A stretch of DNA of 64,000 bases from Tranquillimonas rosea. Lineage in GTDB: Bacteria; Pseudomonadota; Alphaproteobacteria; Rhodobacterales; Rhodobacteraceae. Each line of letters starts with the position of its first letter. The stretch's first letter is position 1. Shown piece after piece: positions 16,378-27,704 of the stretch. The stretch is taken from the NCBI RefSeq assembly GCF_900111315.1, contig NZ_FOGU01000003.1:1-64000 (forward strand), read 5' to 3'. The notes under the pieces were generated by a model. It did no database searches. It saw nothing but the letters and a program-made list of their open reading frames with translations, and had not been told where the DNA came from. The translations under genes were made by a program, and so were the position numbers.

Positions 16378-17343
16378 TCAGGCGGCCTGCACGCGCTGCA
16401 TGTAGCGGTGCGCGAAGACCAGTTTCTCGCGCACACCGGCGCCCAGCACGAACGGGTAGAGATCCGGCAGGTCGAGCGCGCGATTGACGTGGTTGACCGC
16501 CAGCGCGACATCGGCGGCCAGCTTGACCAGCGCGACGGCGTCCGTCTCGACATAGGCGTCGTAATCCGCCGAAGGGCCCGAGGGCAGCGACAGCCGCGCC
16601 GCCGCCGCGCTGTCGAGCAGGTCGACGAGGTGCAGCAGGTGCGCGATCGTCTCGGCCCAGTCCTCGTGCGGGTGGGCCGTGGCGTAGCTGGTGATGTGCT
16701 GCGCGTCGGGCGCGTCGGGATGGTTGTAGTGCTCTTTCAGCGCCTCGGCGTAGTTCTCGCGCTCGTCCCCGAAGAGGTCGCGGAAGGCGGGCAGGAAGCC
16801 GTCGTCCTGGGCCACGCGAAGGAAGAGGAAATGCGCCACCTCGTGCCGCATGTGCCCGATCATCGTCCGATAGGATTCCCCCAGGTTGATCTGCCGTTGC
16901 TTGCGGACCGCCTCGCTCGCCTCGGAGACGTTTATGGTGATGACACCGTTCGCGTGGCCCATCACCACGTTGTAGTCGCCGGCGGCGGTCTGCTCGGACA
17001 ACAGCTTGAACACCGGACGGGCGCCGTGATCGTCGGGCGTGAACCAGCCCCAGCGCGTCAGGCTCGCCAGGAGCCAGCGCTTGTTCAGCTCGGTCCGGGT
17101 CCAGAGCGGCACGTTCTCGGGCGCGGCGAGGTCGGGCACCGTCTCGGTCATCGCGCAGGAGCGGCAGTAATTCCCCGCCTCGGCGACCCAGTTGCATCCG
17201 ATCATCTCGCGGTTGACGCAGGCCGGCCCCTCGCCCTGCATTATCTGCCGGTCGGGATCGAAGAAGATCGCCTGCCCGCATCCGCAGGTCGTATTGTGGA
17301 AATAGACCGGCGATCCGCAGCCGGGACAGGTGAATATTTGCAT
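16378..17343 (-). CDS. Putative zinc-binding metallopeptidase with zinc ribbon
   Basis: The 321-residue protein starts with a zinc-ribbon-like stretch (Cys6, Cys9, Cys20, Cys22), a second cysteine group (Cys42, Cys50, Cys60, Cys63) and then a peptidase-like domain with HEVAH at residues 167-171, an HExxH zinc motif. This fits the conserved COG4307-type family of uncharacterised cytoplasmic proteins. No signal peptide is visible. The ATG at 17343 opens directly at the ribbon. It is convergent with the PPC-domain gene and 81 bp downstream of glgX on the same strand, but a shared function is not evident. Confidence 0.8.
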   Translation of the reverse strand: MQIFTCPGCGSPVYFHNTTCGCGQAIFFDPDRQIMQGEGPACVNREMIGCNWVAEAGNYCRSCAMTETVPDLAAPENVPLWTRTELNKRWLLASLTRWGWFTPDDHGARPVFKLLSEQTAAGDYNVVMGHANGVITINVSEASEAVRKQRQINLGESYRTMIGHMRHEVAHFLFLRVAQDDGFLPAFRDLFGDERENYAEALKEHYNHPDAPDAQHITSYATAHPHEDWAETIAHLLHLVDLLDSAAAARLSLPSGPSADYDAYVETDAVALVKLAADVALAVNHVNRALDLPDLYPFVLGAGVREKLVFAHRYMQRVQAA

Positions 17344-17423
17344 GACCTTGTCCTCACGCAGTGTCGCTGGCGCCAGTAACCCACCGGGCCGCGCCGGTGT
17401 TCCCGCTGGCGGTGGAAGGTTGC

Positions 17424-19430
<2,007 letters not shown>

Positions 19431-19511
19431 GTTGGGTCGTCTCCTGTCGGGGCGCGGACAATCGCCGTCCGGCCAAAGCGAAATAAGGTGCGGTTCGGGA
19501 TCTTTCAGGCA

Positions 19512-21758
19512 TCAGCCCCCGGAATAAATCCCCAGGGCGAGACCGGTTTCAGGGTCGGTGTCGGACCACAGCGCACCGTCCGCGGCGGCGCCGTCGGCCA
19601 TCACGACGGTGACCGTCTTGGGGCCGAGGCGGCGGACAAGGTGCCGTGCGCCGTCCTCGACGCGCCACTCAACGGTGCCGCGCTCGAACAGGTCGGGGCT
19701 GCGGCGGCGGAGGTCCAGCAGCGTGCGCAGCAGATCGGCCTTGCGCGACGCCAGGTCCGCGCCCGCGGGCAGGCGGGCCAGCGCGTCCCAGTCGGGCGCA
19801 CGGCGGTTGTCGGGGTCGGTCAGCTGGAACAATGCGCCCTCGCCGCCCTGGTAGATGTCGGGCATCCCCGGCACCACGCAGCGCAGCGCCAGCTCGCGCA
19901 GCGACAGCGCCGCGCCGATCCGGCAGAGCCGCAGCAGCGGCGCGGGCCGCGCCACGTCCCACCGGGACAGCAGCCGCTGCGCCCAGTCGACCATTCGCCG
20001 CTCCCTGTCCTCGTCGGGGGCCGTCCAGTAGGTGATCTCCTTGCCCTCGCGCAGGGCCTTGATCAGGTGATCGCCCACCCGTTCGGCCGCCTGCGGTTCG
20101 CCCCAGAGCGCCAGGGCGGCCTGCAGCGCGTAGAACCGGCGGTTCGCGTCCAGCGCATCGCTGCCGTCCAGCGCCGCCGCGTCGTGCCACAGCTCGGCCA
20201 GCGCGTCGGGCGCGTGCGTCATGGCGATGAGCCGCGCCCGCGCATCCTCGGACCGCTTGGTGTCGTGGCTGGAGCCCAGCGTAAGTGCATGGGGCCAGTG
20301 GGCCAGCCGGTCCTGGAGAAAGCGCCGGATCTCGGCGTCGTCGCAGACCGGCCTGTCGGGATCGGCCCCGACCTCGTTCGCGGCGAGATAGCGGTTGAAG
20401 CGGAAGCCGGCGGTGTCCTCGTGCGCCTTGGCGATCAGCGCGCCGGTCACCTGCTGCAACCGCAGCGCCAGACGGCGGGCCTCGGGCGTCTGCGGCGCGA
20501 TGACCGCGGCGGCGATGCGGTCGATCACCTCGGACGAGCGGACATGCTCCCCCGCCCGCGCGGCGCTGTCTCGCCAGATCGCGGCGTCCTCGGCATCCGC
20601 CGCATCGGTGATGTAGCTACGGTAGCGCGGGAAGGCGACGAGGAGCTCGGTCAACGCCTCGCGCTGCATCTCGGGCCCGGCGAGGAAGCCCTCGGCCTCG
20701 GCCATCCGTTCGGCAAGGCCGCACAACTGGCGCAGTTCGGCCGCAAGCTCGTCGGTCAGGACCTCGCGCTTGGCCTCCTCGACGAAGGCGTGGAAGCCGT
20801 CCTCGATCCCGGTGGCGTCCCGCCAGATGCGGTCGATCCGCGCGACCCCATCACGCCGGGTCAGCGCGCGCCCGATGACCGCCGCCGCCTCGTATCCCGT
20901 GGTCCCGGCGACGGGCCAGTCCCGAAGGGTCTCGTTTGTCACGAGGATCTTCTCGACCCAGACCGGAATATCCGGCAGCCGATCCGCCAGGCGCCGCAGG
21001 TAGGCGCCGGGATCGACCAGCCCGTCCACGTGATCCACGCGCAGGCCGTGGATCAGGCCGGCCTCGGCAAGCTCGAAGATGCACTGATGGGTCAGCTCGA
21101 ACACGGCCTCGTCCTCGACCCGGACGCCGATCAGGCCGGTGACGCTGAAGAAGCGTCGATGGGTGATGCTGTCACGCTCGAGCTGCCAGGGCATAAGCCG
21201 CCAGTGCTGGCCTGCGTGCAGCAGCTCGGCGGCGTCCCGGTCCGACACCCCCGTCAGCCCCGCGCCGCTGCCCGGCGCCAGCGGAACGCTGAGATCACCG
21301 ACCCAGAGCGTATCGCCCTCGACGCTGACCTCGCCCTGCTCGGCGGCGTCGCCGAGGGGCTGGGTCAGCCACGGCAGCGCTAGCGGCCCGGCGGACCAGT
21401 CGATGTCGAAGACGGCCGCGCGGTCGCTGTCCTGCCCGTGGGCCAGCACATCCCTGAGCCACGGCGTCTCGGGGCCGAACGCCATGTGGTTCGGCACGAT
21501 GTCGAGGATCAGCTTCAGCCCGCGTTCCTGCGCCGCCCGCGACAGCGCCTCGAATCCCTCGCGCCCGCCCAGCGCGGGGTCGATCCGCGTCGGGTCCACC
21601 ACGTCGTAGCCGTGGGTGGATCCGGGCGCGGCCTGCAGGATGGGCGGAAGATACAGGTGGCTGACACCAAGCGCGGCGATCTGATCGAGCCGTCCCGCGA
21701 GGCCGGCGAAATCCAGCCCGTCTCTCAACTGCACGCGATAGCTTGCAACGAAGCTCAT
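19512..21758 (-). CDS. treY: Maltooligosyl trehalose synthase TreY
   Basis: TreY converts the reducing-end glucose of a maltooligosaccharide to a trehalosyl group. The 748-residue protein starts FVASYRVQLRDGLDF and has GH13 motifs: IVPNHMAF, GLRVDHVDGL (catalytic Asp), VWVEKIL (catalytic Glu) and LGSSHDTKRSEDARAR. The start at 21758 overlaps the treZ stop as ATGA, so the two are coupled. Length is normal for the family. Confidence 0.95.
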   Translation of the reverse strand: MSFVASYRVQLRDGLDFAGLAGRLDQIAALGVSHLYLPPILQAAPGSTHGYDVVDPTRIDPALGGREGFEALSRAAQERGLKLILDIVPNHMAFGPETPWLRDVLAHGQDSDRAAVFDIDWSAGPLALPWLTQPLGDAAEQGEVSVEGDTLWVGDLSVPLAPGSGAGLTGVSDRDAAELLHAGQHWRLMPWQLERDSITHRRFFSVTGLIGVRVEDEAVFELTHQCIFELAEAGLIHGLRVDHVDGLVDPGAYLRRLADRLPDIPVWVEKILVTNETLRDWPVAGTTGYEAAAVIGRALTRRDGVARIDRIWRDATGIEDGFHAFVEEAKREVLTDELAAELRQLCGLAERMAEAEGFLAGPEMQREALTELLVAFPRYRSYITDAADAEDAAIWRDSAARAGEHVRSSEVIDRIAAAVIAPQTPEARRLALRLQQVTGALIAKAHEDTAGFRFNRYLAANEVGADPDRPVCDDAEIRRFLQDRLAHWPHALTLGSSHDTKRSEDARARLIAMTHAPDALAELWHDAAALDGSDALDANRRFYALQAALALWGEPQAAERVGDHLIKALREGKEITYWTAPDEDRERRMVDWAQRLLSRWDVARPAPLLRLCRIGAALSLRELALRCVVPGMPDIYQGGEGALFQLTDPDNRRAPDWDALARLPAGADLASRKADLLRTLLDLRRRSPDLFERGTVEWRVEDGARHLVRRLGPKTVTVVMADGAAADGALWSDTDPETGLALGIYSGG

Positions 21759-23506
21759 GCGATCGCTCCCTTCCCGACACGCATCCCGGCGTCGCCCCCG
21801 TCCATGTGGAAGATCTCGGCCACGTCGTCCGGCAGGTCCGGCGCAGGGCCCTCGAGGCTCATCGTGAGGTCGAGCAGGCCGTCCCGGAACCCCCAGCGCG
21901 CGTGCAGGGTCCGGTCGCCCAAGCGGCTCACCCGGCTGTCGATCCAGCCGCTCCGCAGTAGCGGCAGCACCTTCTCGCGCCGGAGGTCCAGCAGGTGCGC
22001 GGTGAGCGCCCGCCACGTCTTTGCGTCCGGCGCGGGCGAGGCATAGGGGCGCGAGGCCTCGAACGTCTCGACCGCGTTGGGATCGGGGATCGCCTGCTTG
22101 TGGTCGGCGAACTCCGGAAATTCGCTGCGGCGGCCCTCGCGCACCGCGTGGGCGAGACCGCCCTCGAAATCGGTGAAGAAGCGGAACGGCGCGCGGGCGC
22201 CCTCCTCTTCGCCCATGAACAGCATCGGCACGAAGGGCGACAGAAGCAGGAGCGCGTGCATAACCTTCGCCGCGCCCAATTCTGACAGCGCGATCAGCCG
22301 GTCGCCCAGCGCGCGGTTGCCGATCTGGTCGTGCGTCTGGTTGGCGTTGACGAAACAGGCCGGCGGCAGATGCCCCGACGGCTCGCCCCGCGGTTCGGCG
22401 CCCGCCGGGCGGGGCTGGCCCTGATCGACCTGCCCCTCGGCCAGCGCCGTCACCAGATCGCCGAAGGGATCGACGGCGAAAGGCGCGTAGTAGCTGTGGC
22501 TCTCGCCGGTGAGCAGGCAGTGGACCGCGTGGTGGTAGTCGTCGTTCCACTGCGCGCGGATCGCGCCCTCCCCGGTGATGTAGGACGCGAGGTTCCGCTC
22601 GTCCTCGGTCACGAGATGCACGGGACGGCCAAGGTCCATCGCCCCGACCCGGCGACCCAGCTCGTGCAGGAAGTCGGTGCTGTCGTGCGCCTCGAGCTGG
22701 TGCACCGCGTCCAGCCGCAGGCCGTCGGCGCCGTAATCACGCAGCCACATCTCGGCGTTCTGCAGGAAGAAGGCGCGCACCGGCGCCCGGTCCAGCGCGA
22801 TGGCCGCGCCCCACGGCGTCTGGCGGCTGGTGTCGAAGAACGCCGGAGACAGCGCCGACAGGACGTTCCCCTCGGGGCCGAAGTGGTTGTAGACCGCGTC
22901 GATCAGCACCATCAGCCCGTTCGCATGCGCCGCCGCGATGAAATCGGCCAGCTCGTCCGGTGTTCCGTAGGCCGGATGCAGGGCGAAGGGCAGAACGCCG
23001 TCATAGCCCCAGCCGCGGGCGCCCTCGAACTGGCCCAGCGGCATCAGTTCGACCGCCGTGATCCCCAGCCTGGCCAGCGCCGGAAGCCGCGCCGCGGCGG
23101 CGGCGAGCGTGCCTTCGGCGGTGAACGTGCCCACGTGGATCTCCAGGATCACCGCGCTGTCCCACGGACGCCCCGCCCACGCGACATCGCGCAGGCCCGC
23201 GGCGGGATCGACCAGCATCGAGGCCGCGCCGACGCCGCCGTCCTGGAACCGCGATGCGGGATCGGGAAAGGTTTCGCCGTCGCGCTCGAACAGATAGGTC
23301 GCGCCGGCCTCGGCCGCGATGTCGGCGCTGTGCCAGCCGGCGTCGTCCTTCGACAGGGGATGCCGCGCACCATCCAGCAGCACGTGAATCGCACGCGCCG
23401 ACGGGGCCCAGAGCGCAAAGCGCCACAGGCCGCGCTCCAGCGGCACCGCGCCCCAGCGGGGCTGACCTTCGCTTCCGTCCGACATCCGTGATCTTGTCCT
23501 GCTCAT
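21755..23506 (-). CDS. treZ: Malto-oligosyltrehalose trehalohydrolase TreZ
   Basis: TreZ releases trehalose from the TreY product. The protein (583 residues from 23506) has an N-terminal CBM48/E-set domain (WGAVPLERGLWRFALWAPSA), and GH13 motifs DAVYNHFGPEGN, GLRLDAVHQL (nucleophile Asp), HLVTEDERN (Glu) and NANQTHDQIGNRALG. Two in-frame starts are plausible: 23506 (GGAG, 8-nt spacing) and 23485 (AGGA, 11-nt spacing). It is the first gene of treZ-treY-glgX and is divergent from hutC. Confidence 0.94.
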   Translation of the reverse strand: MSRTRSRMSDGSEGQPRWGAVPLERGLWRFALWAPSARAIHVLLDGARHPLSKDDAGWHSADIAAEAGATYLFERDGETFPDPASRFQDGGVGAASMLVDPAAGLRDVAWAGRPWDSAVILEIHVGTFTAEGTLAAAAARLPALARLGITAVELMPLGQFEGARGWGYDGVLPFALHPAYGTPDELADFIAAAHANGLMVLIDAVYNHFGPEGNVLSALSPAFFDTSRQTPWGAAIALDRAPVRAFFLQNAEMWLRDYGADGLRLDAVHQLEAHDSTDFLHELGRRVGAMDLGRPVHLVTEDERNLASYITGEGAIRAQWNDDYHHAVHCLLTGESHSYYAPFAVDPFGDLVTALAEGQVDQGQPRPAGAEPRGEPSGHLPPACFVNANQTHDQIGNRALGDRLIALSELGAAKVMHALLLLSPFVPMLFMGEEEGARAPFRFFTDFEGGLAHAVREGRRSEFPEFADHKQAIPDPNAVETFEASRPYASPAPDAKTWRALTAHLLDLRREKVLPLLRSGWIDSRVSRLGDRTLHARWGFRDGLLDLTMSLEGPAPDLPDDVAEIFHMDGGDAGMRVGKGAIA

Positions 23507-23677
23507 CCCGTGTGCTCCGAACGGCCAGTCGGAGCGAAACGTTCCGGCGCCCGCGCCCCTTTCGCAACATCCCATAGCAGCCATGCATGAGGCGCCCGCA
23601 CGTCGCCGCACACGGCTTTGCGGTTCCCCGGCAGACCGCCTATCCTGCGCCCGACCATCGCAACAGACCGAGGCCCC

Positions 23678-24409
23678 GTGCCCCCGAGCTCCCGCACCCT
23701 GACCCGACACGAAGCGATCCTGGGCGCGCTCAAGGACAAGATCCTCGACGGCAGTTGGCCGCCGGGGCACAAGCTGCCGTTCGAGACCGATCTCGCGCTG
23801 GAGTTCGACGTCTCGCGAATGACGATGAACAAGGTGCTGACGCAACTGACGCGCGAGGGGTTCCTCGTCCGCAGGCGCCGCCTGGGCACCTTCGTCGCCA
23901 CGCCCCGTGCGCAATCGGCGGTGATGGAGATCACCGACATACAGTCCGAGGTCCGCGCGTTGGGGCTCGAGTATCGCTGGCGGCTGGACGACCGCGCCAT
24001 CCGTCCGCCAAGCAACGCCGAGCGCTCCGAGATCGGCGACGACGCCGACGACGCCGAGATCCTCTCGCTCGAAGGGGTCCATTACGCGGGGCGGACGCCG
24101 TTCTGCCTGGAGGAACGGCTGATCAACCTCGCCGCCGCGCCTGATGCCGTGCGGCAGGACTTCTCGGACACGGTGCCGGGGACATGGCTGCTGAGCCGAA
24201 TCCCGTGGACGGCGGCCGAACACAGGATCAGTGCGATGAACGCCTCGGGCCGCGTGGCCGAGGCGCTGGCCCTTCCCGAGGGCGAGGCCTGCCTTCAGGT
24301 CTCGCGCCGGACCGAGATCGCGGGGCGCTGGGTCACGATGGCGCGCCAGACCTATCCCGGCGCGCGGCATCAGCTTCTGGCCCAGTTCGAACCGCGGGCC
24401 GACGGATGA
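23678..24409 (+). CDS. hutC: HutC-type GntR regulator (histidine utilisation repressor)
   Basis: The 243-residue protein has a GntR winged HTH (HEAILGALKDKILDGSWPPG, then FDVSRMTMNKVLTQLTREGF) and a UTRA ligand domain with the HutC hallmarks FVATPRAQSAVMEITDI, RLINLAAAPD, EHRISAMNAS and PGARHQLLAQF. HutC represses hut genes and is released by urocanate. The GTG at 23678 has GAGG 4 nt upstream and gives the standard length. It is convergent with the HisC-like gene and 13 kb from the hut operon, but sites resembling the HutC operator TGTATATACA occur at three promoters in between and in the hutI-hutF gap. Confidence 0.85.
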   Translation: MPPSSRTLTRHEAILGALKDKILDGSWPPGHKLPFETDLALEFDVSRMTMNKVLTQLTREGFLVRRRRLGTFVATPRAQSAVMEITDIQSEVRALGLEYRWRLDDRAIRPPSNAERSEIGDDADDAEILSLEGVHYAGRTPFCLEERLINLAAAPDAVRQDFSDTVPGTWLLSRIPWTAAEHRISAMNASGRVAEALALPEGEACLQVSRRTEIAGRWVTMARQTYPGARHQLLAQFEPRADG

Positions 24410-24426
24410 GGGACGGGGCCCGCCGG

Positions 24427-25515
24427 CTAGAGCACCGCGGCGAGCGCCGCGAGGAACTGGTCGTTATCCTCGGGTCGCCCGATCGAGACGCGCATCCACG
24501 TATCCCAGCCCGGCTGTCCCCATGCCTTGACGATCACGCCATAGTCCAAGAGCCGCTCGGCCACCGGGGCGGCCGGAACGCCAAGATCGAAGAACAGGAA
24601 GTTTCCGCCCGAGGGCAGCACGGCGAGCACCTGTTCCGTCAGAGCCGCCGCGACGCGGGCGCGTTCCTCGCGGACGACACCGACCGTCCGTTCAACCGCC
24701 TCGGGATGATCCAGCGCAGCCAGCGCCGCCGCCTGCGCGGGGGCGTTCACATTGAAGGGCGTGCGCACGAGGTCCATGCCACGCCGCAGATCCGCACTGT
24801 TGGTGACGCCGTAACCGACCCGCAGCCCCGCCAGGCCCCAGGCCTTGGAAAAGGTGCGCAGGATCAGGAGCGGCCCGGCATGCCGGTCCAGGTACGGATC
24901 GCCCGTGCCGTAATCCGGACCCGCCGCGTATTCGTGATAGGCCTCGTCGAGACAGACCACGGTGTCGGGATGCACCGCCGACATGACCTCGTCCAGCGCG
25001 TCCGGCGACAGGAACGCGCCGACGGGGTTCATCGGATTCGAGAACACGACGAGCCGCGCGGGCGCCGCCACCGCCTCGCACAGGGCGGTGACGTCGATGC
25101 GGCCGGTGGCGCCGATCGGCACCCGCTCGACCCTGGCCCCCATCATCGCGGCATAGTCCTCGTGCAGCGGGAACGACGGATAGAGCGTCACCACCCGGTC
25201 GCCGGGCCGCAGCACCGCGCGGGCCAGGACGTTCAGCAGATCCTCGGACCCGTTGCCCAGCATTACCTGCCCCGGCGCGACCCCGTGCAGCTCGGCCAGC
25301 CGCGCGCTCAGGCGGCGGCCGACGGGATCGGGATAGACGTTGAGCGCCGCCTCCGACACAGCCGCCGCGATCTCGGGCGGGGGGCCGAAAGGGTTCTCGT
25401 TCGATCCCAGCTTGGCGATGCGGGTGACACCGGGGCGCGCCGCGACCTCGTCCAGCGTGAGGCCCGCATTGTAGGGGCTGAGCGCGCCAAGCTCGGGCCT
25501 CAGGAAATCTGTCAT
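24427..25515 (-). CDS. HisC-like PLP aminotransferase (fold type I)
   Basis: The 362-residue enzyme resembles histidinol-phosphate aminotransferase: LGSNENPFGPPPE near residues 37-49, SNPMNPVG (159-166), CLDEAYHEY and the PLP-lysine segment RTFSKAWGLAGLRVGYG with Lys224. GAGGAG precedes the ATG by 7 nt. It is convergent with hutC (17-bp gap) and divergent from the SDR gene, with a HutC-like dyad between them. This context suggests a catabolic paralogue acting on an imidazole amine or amino acid rather than the biosynthetic HisC; specificity is inferred from context only. Confidence 0.8.
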   Translation of the reverse strand: MTDFLRPELGALSPYNAGLTLDEVAARPGVTRIAKLGSNENPFGPPPEIAAAVSEAALNVYPDPVGRRLSARLAELHGVAPGQVMLGNGSEDLLNVLARAVLRPGDRVVTLYPSFPLHEDYAAMMGARVERVPIGATGRIDVTALCEAVAAPARLVVFSNPMNPVGAFLSPDALDEVMSAVHPDTVVCLDEAYHEYAAGPDYGTGDPYLDRHAGPLLILRTFSKAWGLAGLRVGYGVTNSADLRRGMDLVRTPFNVNAPAQAAALAALDHPEAVERTVGVVREERARVAAALTEQVLAVLPSGGNFLFFDLGVPAAPVAERLLDYGVIVKAWGQPGWDTWMRVSIGRPEDNDQFLAALAAVL

Positions 25516-25544
25516 CCGCGCGCTCCTCTTCGTCCCCGGCAGCG

Positions 25545-25575
25545 TTGCCGGACCTTGCTCGAATATGTCTATACA
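25545..25575 (+). promoter_or_regulatory. SDR promoter with HutC-like operator
   Basis: TTGCCG (25545-25550) and TCTATA (25568-25573) form a -35/-10 pair with 17-nt spacing. The dyad TGTCTATACA at 25566-25575 covers the -10 box and differs by one base from the HutC consensus TGTATATACA. The site lies about midway between the HisC-like ATG (51 bp) and the SDR ATG (48 bp), so both divergent genes could be repressed from it. Confidence 0.55.
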
Positions 25576-25623
25576 AGTCAAGCGGCACACTCCCCCGTGC
25601 CGCCGACGCCAAAGGAGATCTGA

Positions 25624-26388
25624 ATGTCCGACACGCTACCCGGCCTGTTCTCGCTCGACGGACGCCGCGCGATGGTCACCGGTGCCAGCCGCGGCCTCGG
25701 CGCCGCCATCGCGACCGCGCTGGCCGAGGCCGGCGCCGACTTGGTGCTGACCGCGCGGGATGCCGTCTCGTTGACGGAAACCGCGAACCGCGTCCGCGCG
25801 CTCGGCCGGACGGTCGAGTGCCTGTCATGCGACCAGAGCGATCCCGATTCCATCGAACGGGCGCTGGACGGGCTCGGCCCTCTCGACATCCTGGTCAACA
25901 ACGCCGGTGTCGAAGAGGTGCGCGCCTCGGTCGATGTGGACGCCCAGCACTGGGACCGGATCGTCGACACCAACCTGCGCGGCGCGTTCCTGGTCAGCCG
26001 CAAGGTCGCGCGCGAGATGCTGCCGCGGGGACAGGGAGCGATCGTGAACCTGTGCTCGCTGACCTCGTATGTCGGCGTGCCGACCGCGGTGCCCTACGGG
26101 GCGTCCAAGAGCGGGCTGCTGGGCATCACGCGGGCCCTGTCGGCGGAGTGGGGCCCCGAGGGCATCCGCGTGAACGCCATCGCGCCTGGATACTTCCGCA
26201 CCGCGATGACCGAGGGCTTCTACCAGTCCGACGGCTGGCAGGAGCAGATGCTGGGCAAGATTCCCCTGGGCCGGTTCGGAGACGAGCGCGACCTGGCCGG
26301 CGCGGTGGTCTTTCTGGCCTCGGACGCGTCCGCATATGTGACCGGACAGTGCCTCGGAATCGACGGTGGGTATCTGGCGTCGATTTGA
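25624..26388 (+). CDS. Short-chain dehydrogenase/reductase in the HutC block
   Basis: Classical SDR of 254 residues: TGASRGLG cofactor motif near residues 19-26, NNAGVEEV near 94, serine in CSLTSYVG, and YGASK Tyr/Lys pair near 158. A very good AAGGAGA site lies 5 nt before the ATG. It resembles gluconate 5-dehydrogenase/3-oxoacyl reductase types. It is the first plus-strand gene after a HutC-like operator and precedes the ABC transporter operon by 147 bp. Likely oxidises an alcohol intermediate; an HpsO-like role is an alternative if the block degrades dihydroxypropanesulfonate. Confidence 0.85.
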   Translation: MSDTLPGLFSLDGRRAMVTGASRGLGAAIATALAEAGADLVLTARDAVSLTETANRVRALGRTVECLSCDQSDPDSIERALDGLGPLDILVNNAGVEEVRASVDVDAQHWDRIVDTNLRGAFLVSRKVAREMLPRGQGAIVNLCSLTSYVGVPTAVPYGASKSGLLGITRALSAEWGPEGIRVNAIAPGYFRTAMTEGFYQSDGWQEQMLGKIPLGRFGDERDLAGAVVFLASDASAYVTGQCLGIDGGYLASI

Positions 26389-26445
26389 GCAATCTGCCAA
26401 TAAGTGCCGCGAAACTGCGCAACAAATGAAATTACAGGGCGCAAA

Positions 26446-26458
26446 AAGGTATATACTT
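26446..26458. promoter_or_regulatory. HutC-like operator before the ABC transporter operon
   Basis: The dyad GTATATAC (26449-26456), within AAGGTATATACTT, sits 78 bp upstream of the ATPase start and contains a possible -10 box TATACT (26452-26457). Its core matches the TGTATATACA HutC consensus and aligns with the sites at 25566 and 41464. It is an AT-rich island in an otherwise GC-rich region. Confidence 0.55.
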
Positions 26459-26535
26459 ATTCTGCGCCTTGGAATTACGATAGCGCTGCCCGCGTCGGTG
26501 GGGCCATGAGAGACGCACCTGATGAGGAGCCTGCG

Positions 26536-27669
26536 ATGAGCACTGCCGAAGCCGTGCGGACCGATACCGCCAGCACCGCCACCACGGCGGTCTCGGTCGA
26601 TGGCGTCGACATGGATTTCGGCACCGGCACGCTGGCGGTGCGGGACGCGTCCTTCACGCTCGAGACCGGACGGTTCCTGACGATCCTCGGGCCGTCGGGG
26701 TCGGGCAAGACGACGCTTCTGCGGCTGATCGCGGGGTTCCAGACGCCCACGCGCGGCGAGATCCGGATCCACGGTCAGCGCATCTCGGCCAAGCCGCCGC
26801 ACAAGCGCTCGATCGGCATGGTGTTCCAGCGGCTCGCGCTGTTCCCGCACATGACCGCGGCCGAGAACGTGGCCTTCCCGCTCAAGATGCGGCGCCACGA
26901 TCCGGCGACGACCCCCGACAAGGTCGACGCCTATCTCCGGCTCGTCCGCCTCGACGGGCTGGGCGACCGGCGGATCCACGAATTGTCCGGCGGCCAGCAG
27001 CAGCGGGTGGCCATCGCCCGCGCGCTGGTCTTCGAGCCCGACCTGCTGCTGCTGGACGAACCGCTGGCCGCGCTGGACCGCAAGCTGCGCGAGGAGATGC
27101 AGCTGGAGTTCCGGCGCATCCAGAAGGAGCTGGGCGTGACCACGATCAACGTCACCCACGACCAGCGCGAGGCGCTCGTCGTCTCCGACGAGATCATCGT
27201 CATGGATCACGGCGAGATCCAGCAAGCGGCCCGCCCCTCGGAGATGTATCGCAACCCGGCCAACGCCTTCGTCGCGAATTTCATCGGTGTGACCTCGTTC
27301 CTCGACGGCCGCTTCGACGGCGGCGCGCTGGACGTGGGCGGCGTCTCCTGCGCCGGCACGCCGGTGTCCAAGCTGGACCCCGGCAGCCCTGCCCGCGGTG
27401 CGATCCGCGCCGAACAGGTTCGGCTGGGTGCGCCCGGCACCACGCTCGAGGCATGCGACACGCAGCTCGACGGGGTGGTCGACGACGTGATCTTCGAGGG
27501 CGAGCGTCTGGTCTACGTGGTCACCGTTCCCGCGCTCGGCGACGCGGCGCTGCGGATCTATCACCACGACCCCGCCGCGCAGGACCTCTACGGCGCCGGC
27601 GCGGCGGTCCGGGTCGGCTGGACCGAGGCCGACCTGCGGATTTTCAAGAAGACCGGGGAACCGGCGTGA
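26536..27669 (+). CDS. ABC transporter ATP-binding protein, spermidine/putrescine (PotA) type
   Basis: The 377-residue ATPase has Walker A GPSGSGKTT (residues 52-60), a Q-loop in MVFQRLALFPHMT, signature LSGGQQQRVAIARAL, Walker B LLLLDEPLAALD and a switch histidine in NVTHDQREAL, followed by a C-terminal TOBE regulatory domain (about 280-377). It powers the adjacent permeases. GAGGAG lies 7 nt before ATG 26536; starts further upstream would run through the operator. First gene of a six-gene operon ending in the HisD-like and ADH genes. Confidence 0.92.
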   Translation: MSTAEAVRTDTASTATTAVSVDGVDMDFGTGTLAVRDASFTLETGRFLTILGPSGSGKTTLLRLIAGFQTPTRGEIRIHGQRISAKPPHKRSIGMVFQRLALFPHMTAAENVAFPLKMRRHDPATTPDKVDAYLRLVRLDGLGDRRIHELSGGQQQRVAIARALVFEPDLLLLDEPLAALDRKLREEMQLEFRRIQKELGVTTINVTHDQREALVVSDEIIVMDHGEIQQAARPSEMYRNPANAFVANFIGVTSFLDGRFDGGALDVGGVSCAGTPVSKLDPGSPARGAIRAEQVRLGAPGTTLEACDTQLDGVVDDVIFEGERLVYVVTVPALGDAALRIYHHDPAAQDLYGAGAAVRVGWTEADLRIFKKTGEPA

Positions 27670-27704
27670 GACGGACACAGGGATATCCAACACGGAGGAT
27701 CGAC

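Noticed and set aside
24427-25515. Calling the aminotransferase the biosynthetic hisC
   Set aside because: It is far from hisG-hisZ-hisS, lies next to hutC with a HutC-like site upstream, and no other biosynthetic his genes surround it; kept as HisC-like.
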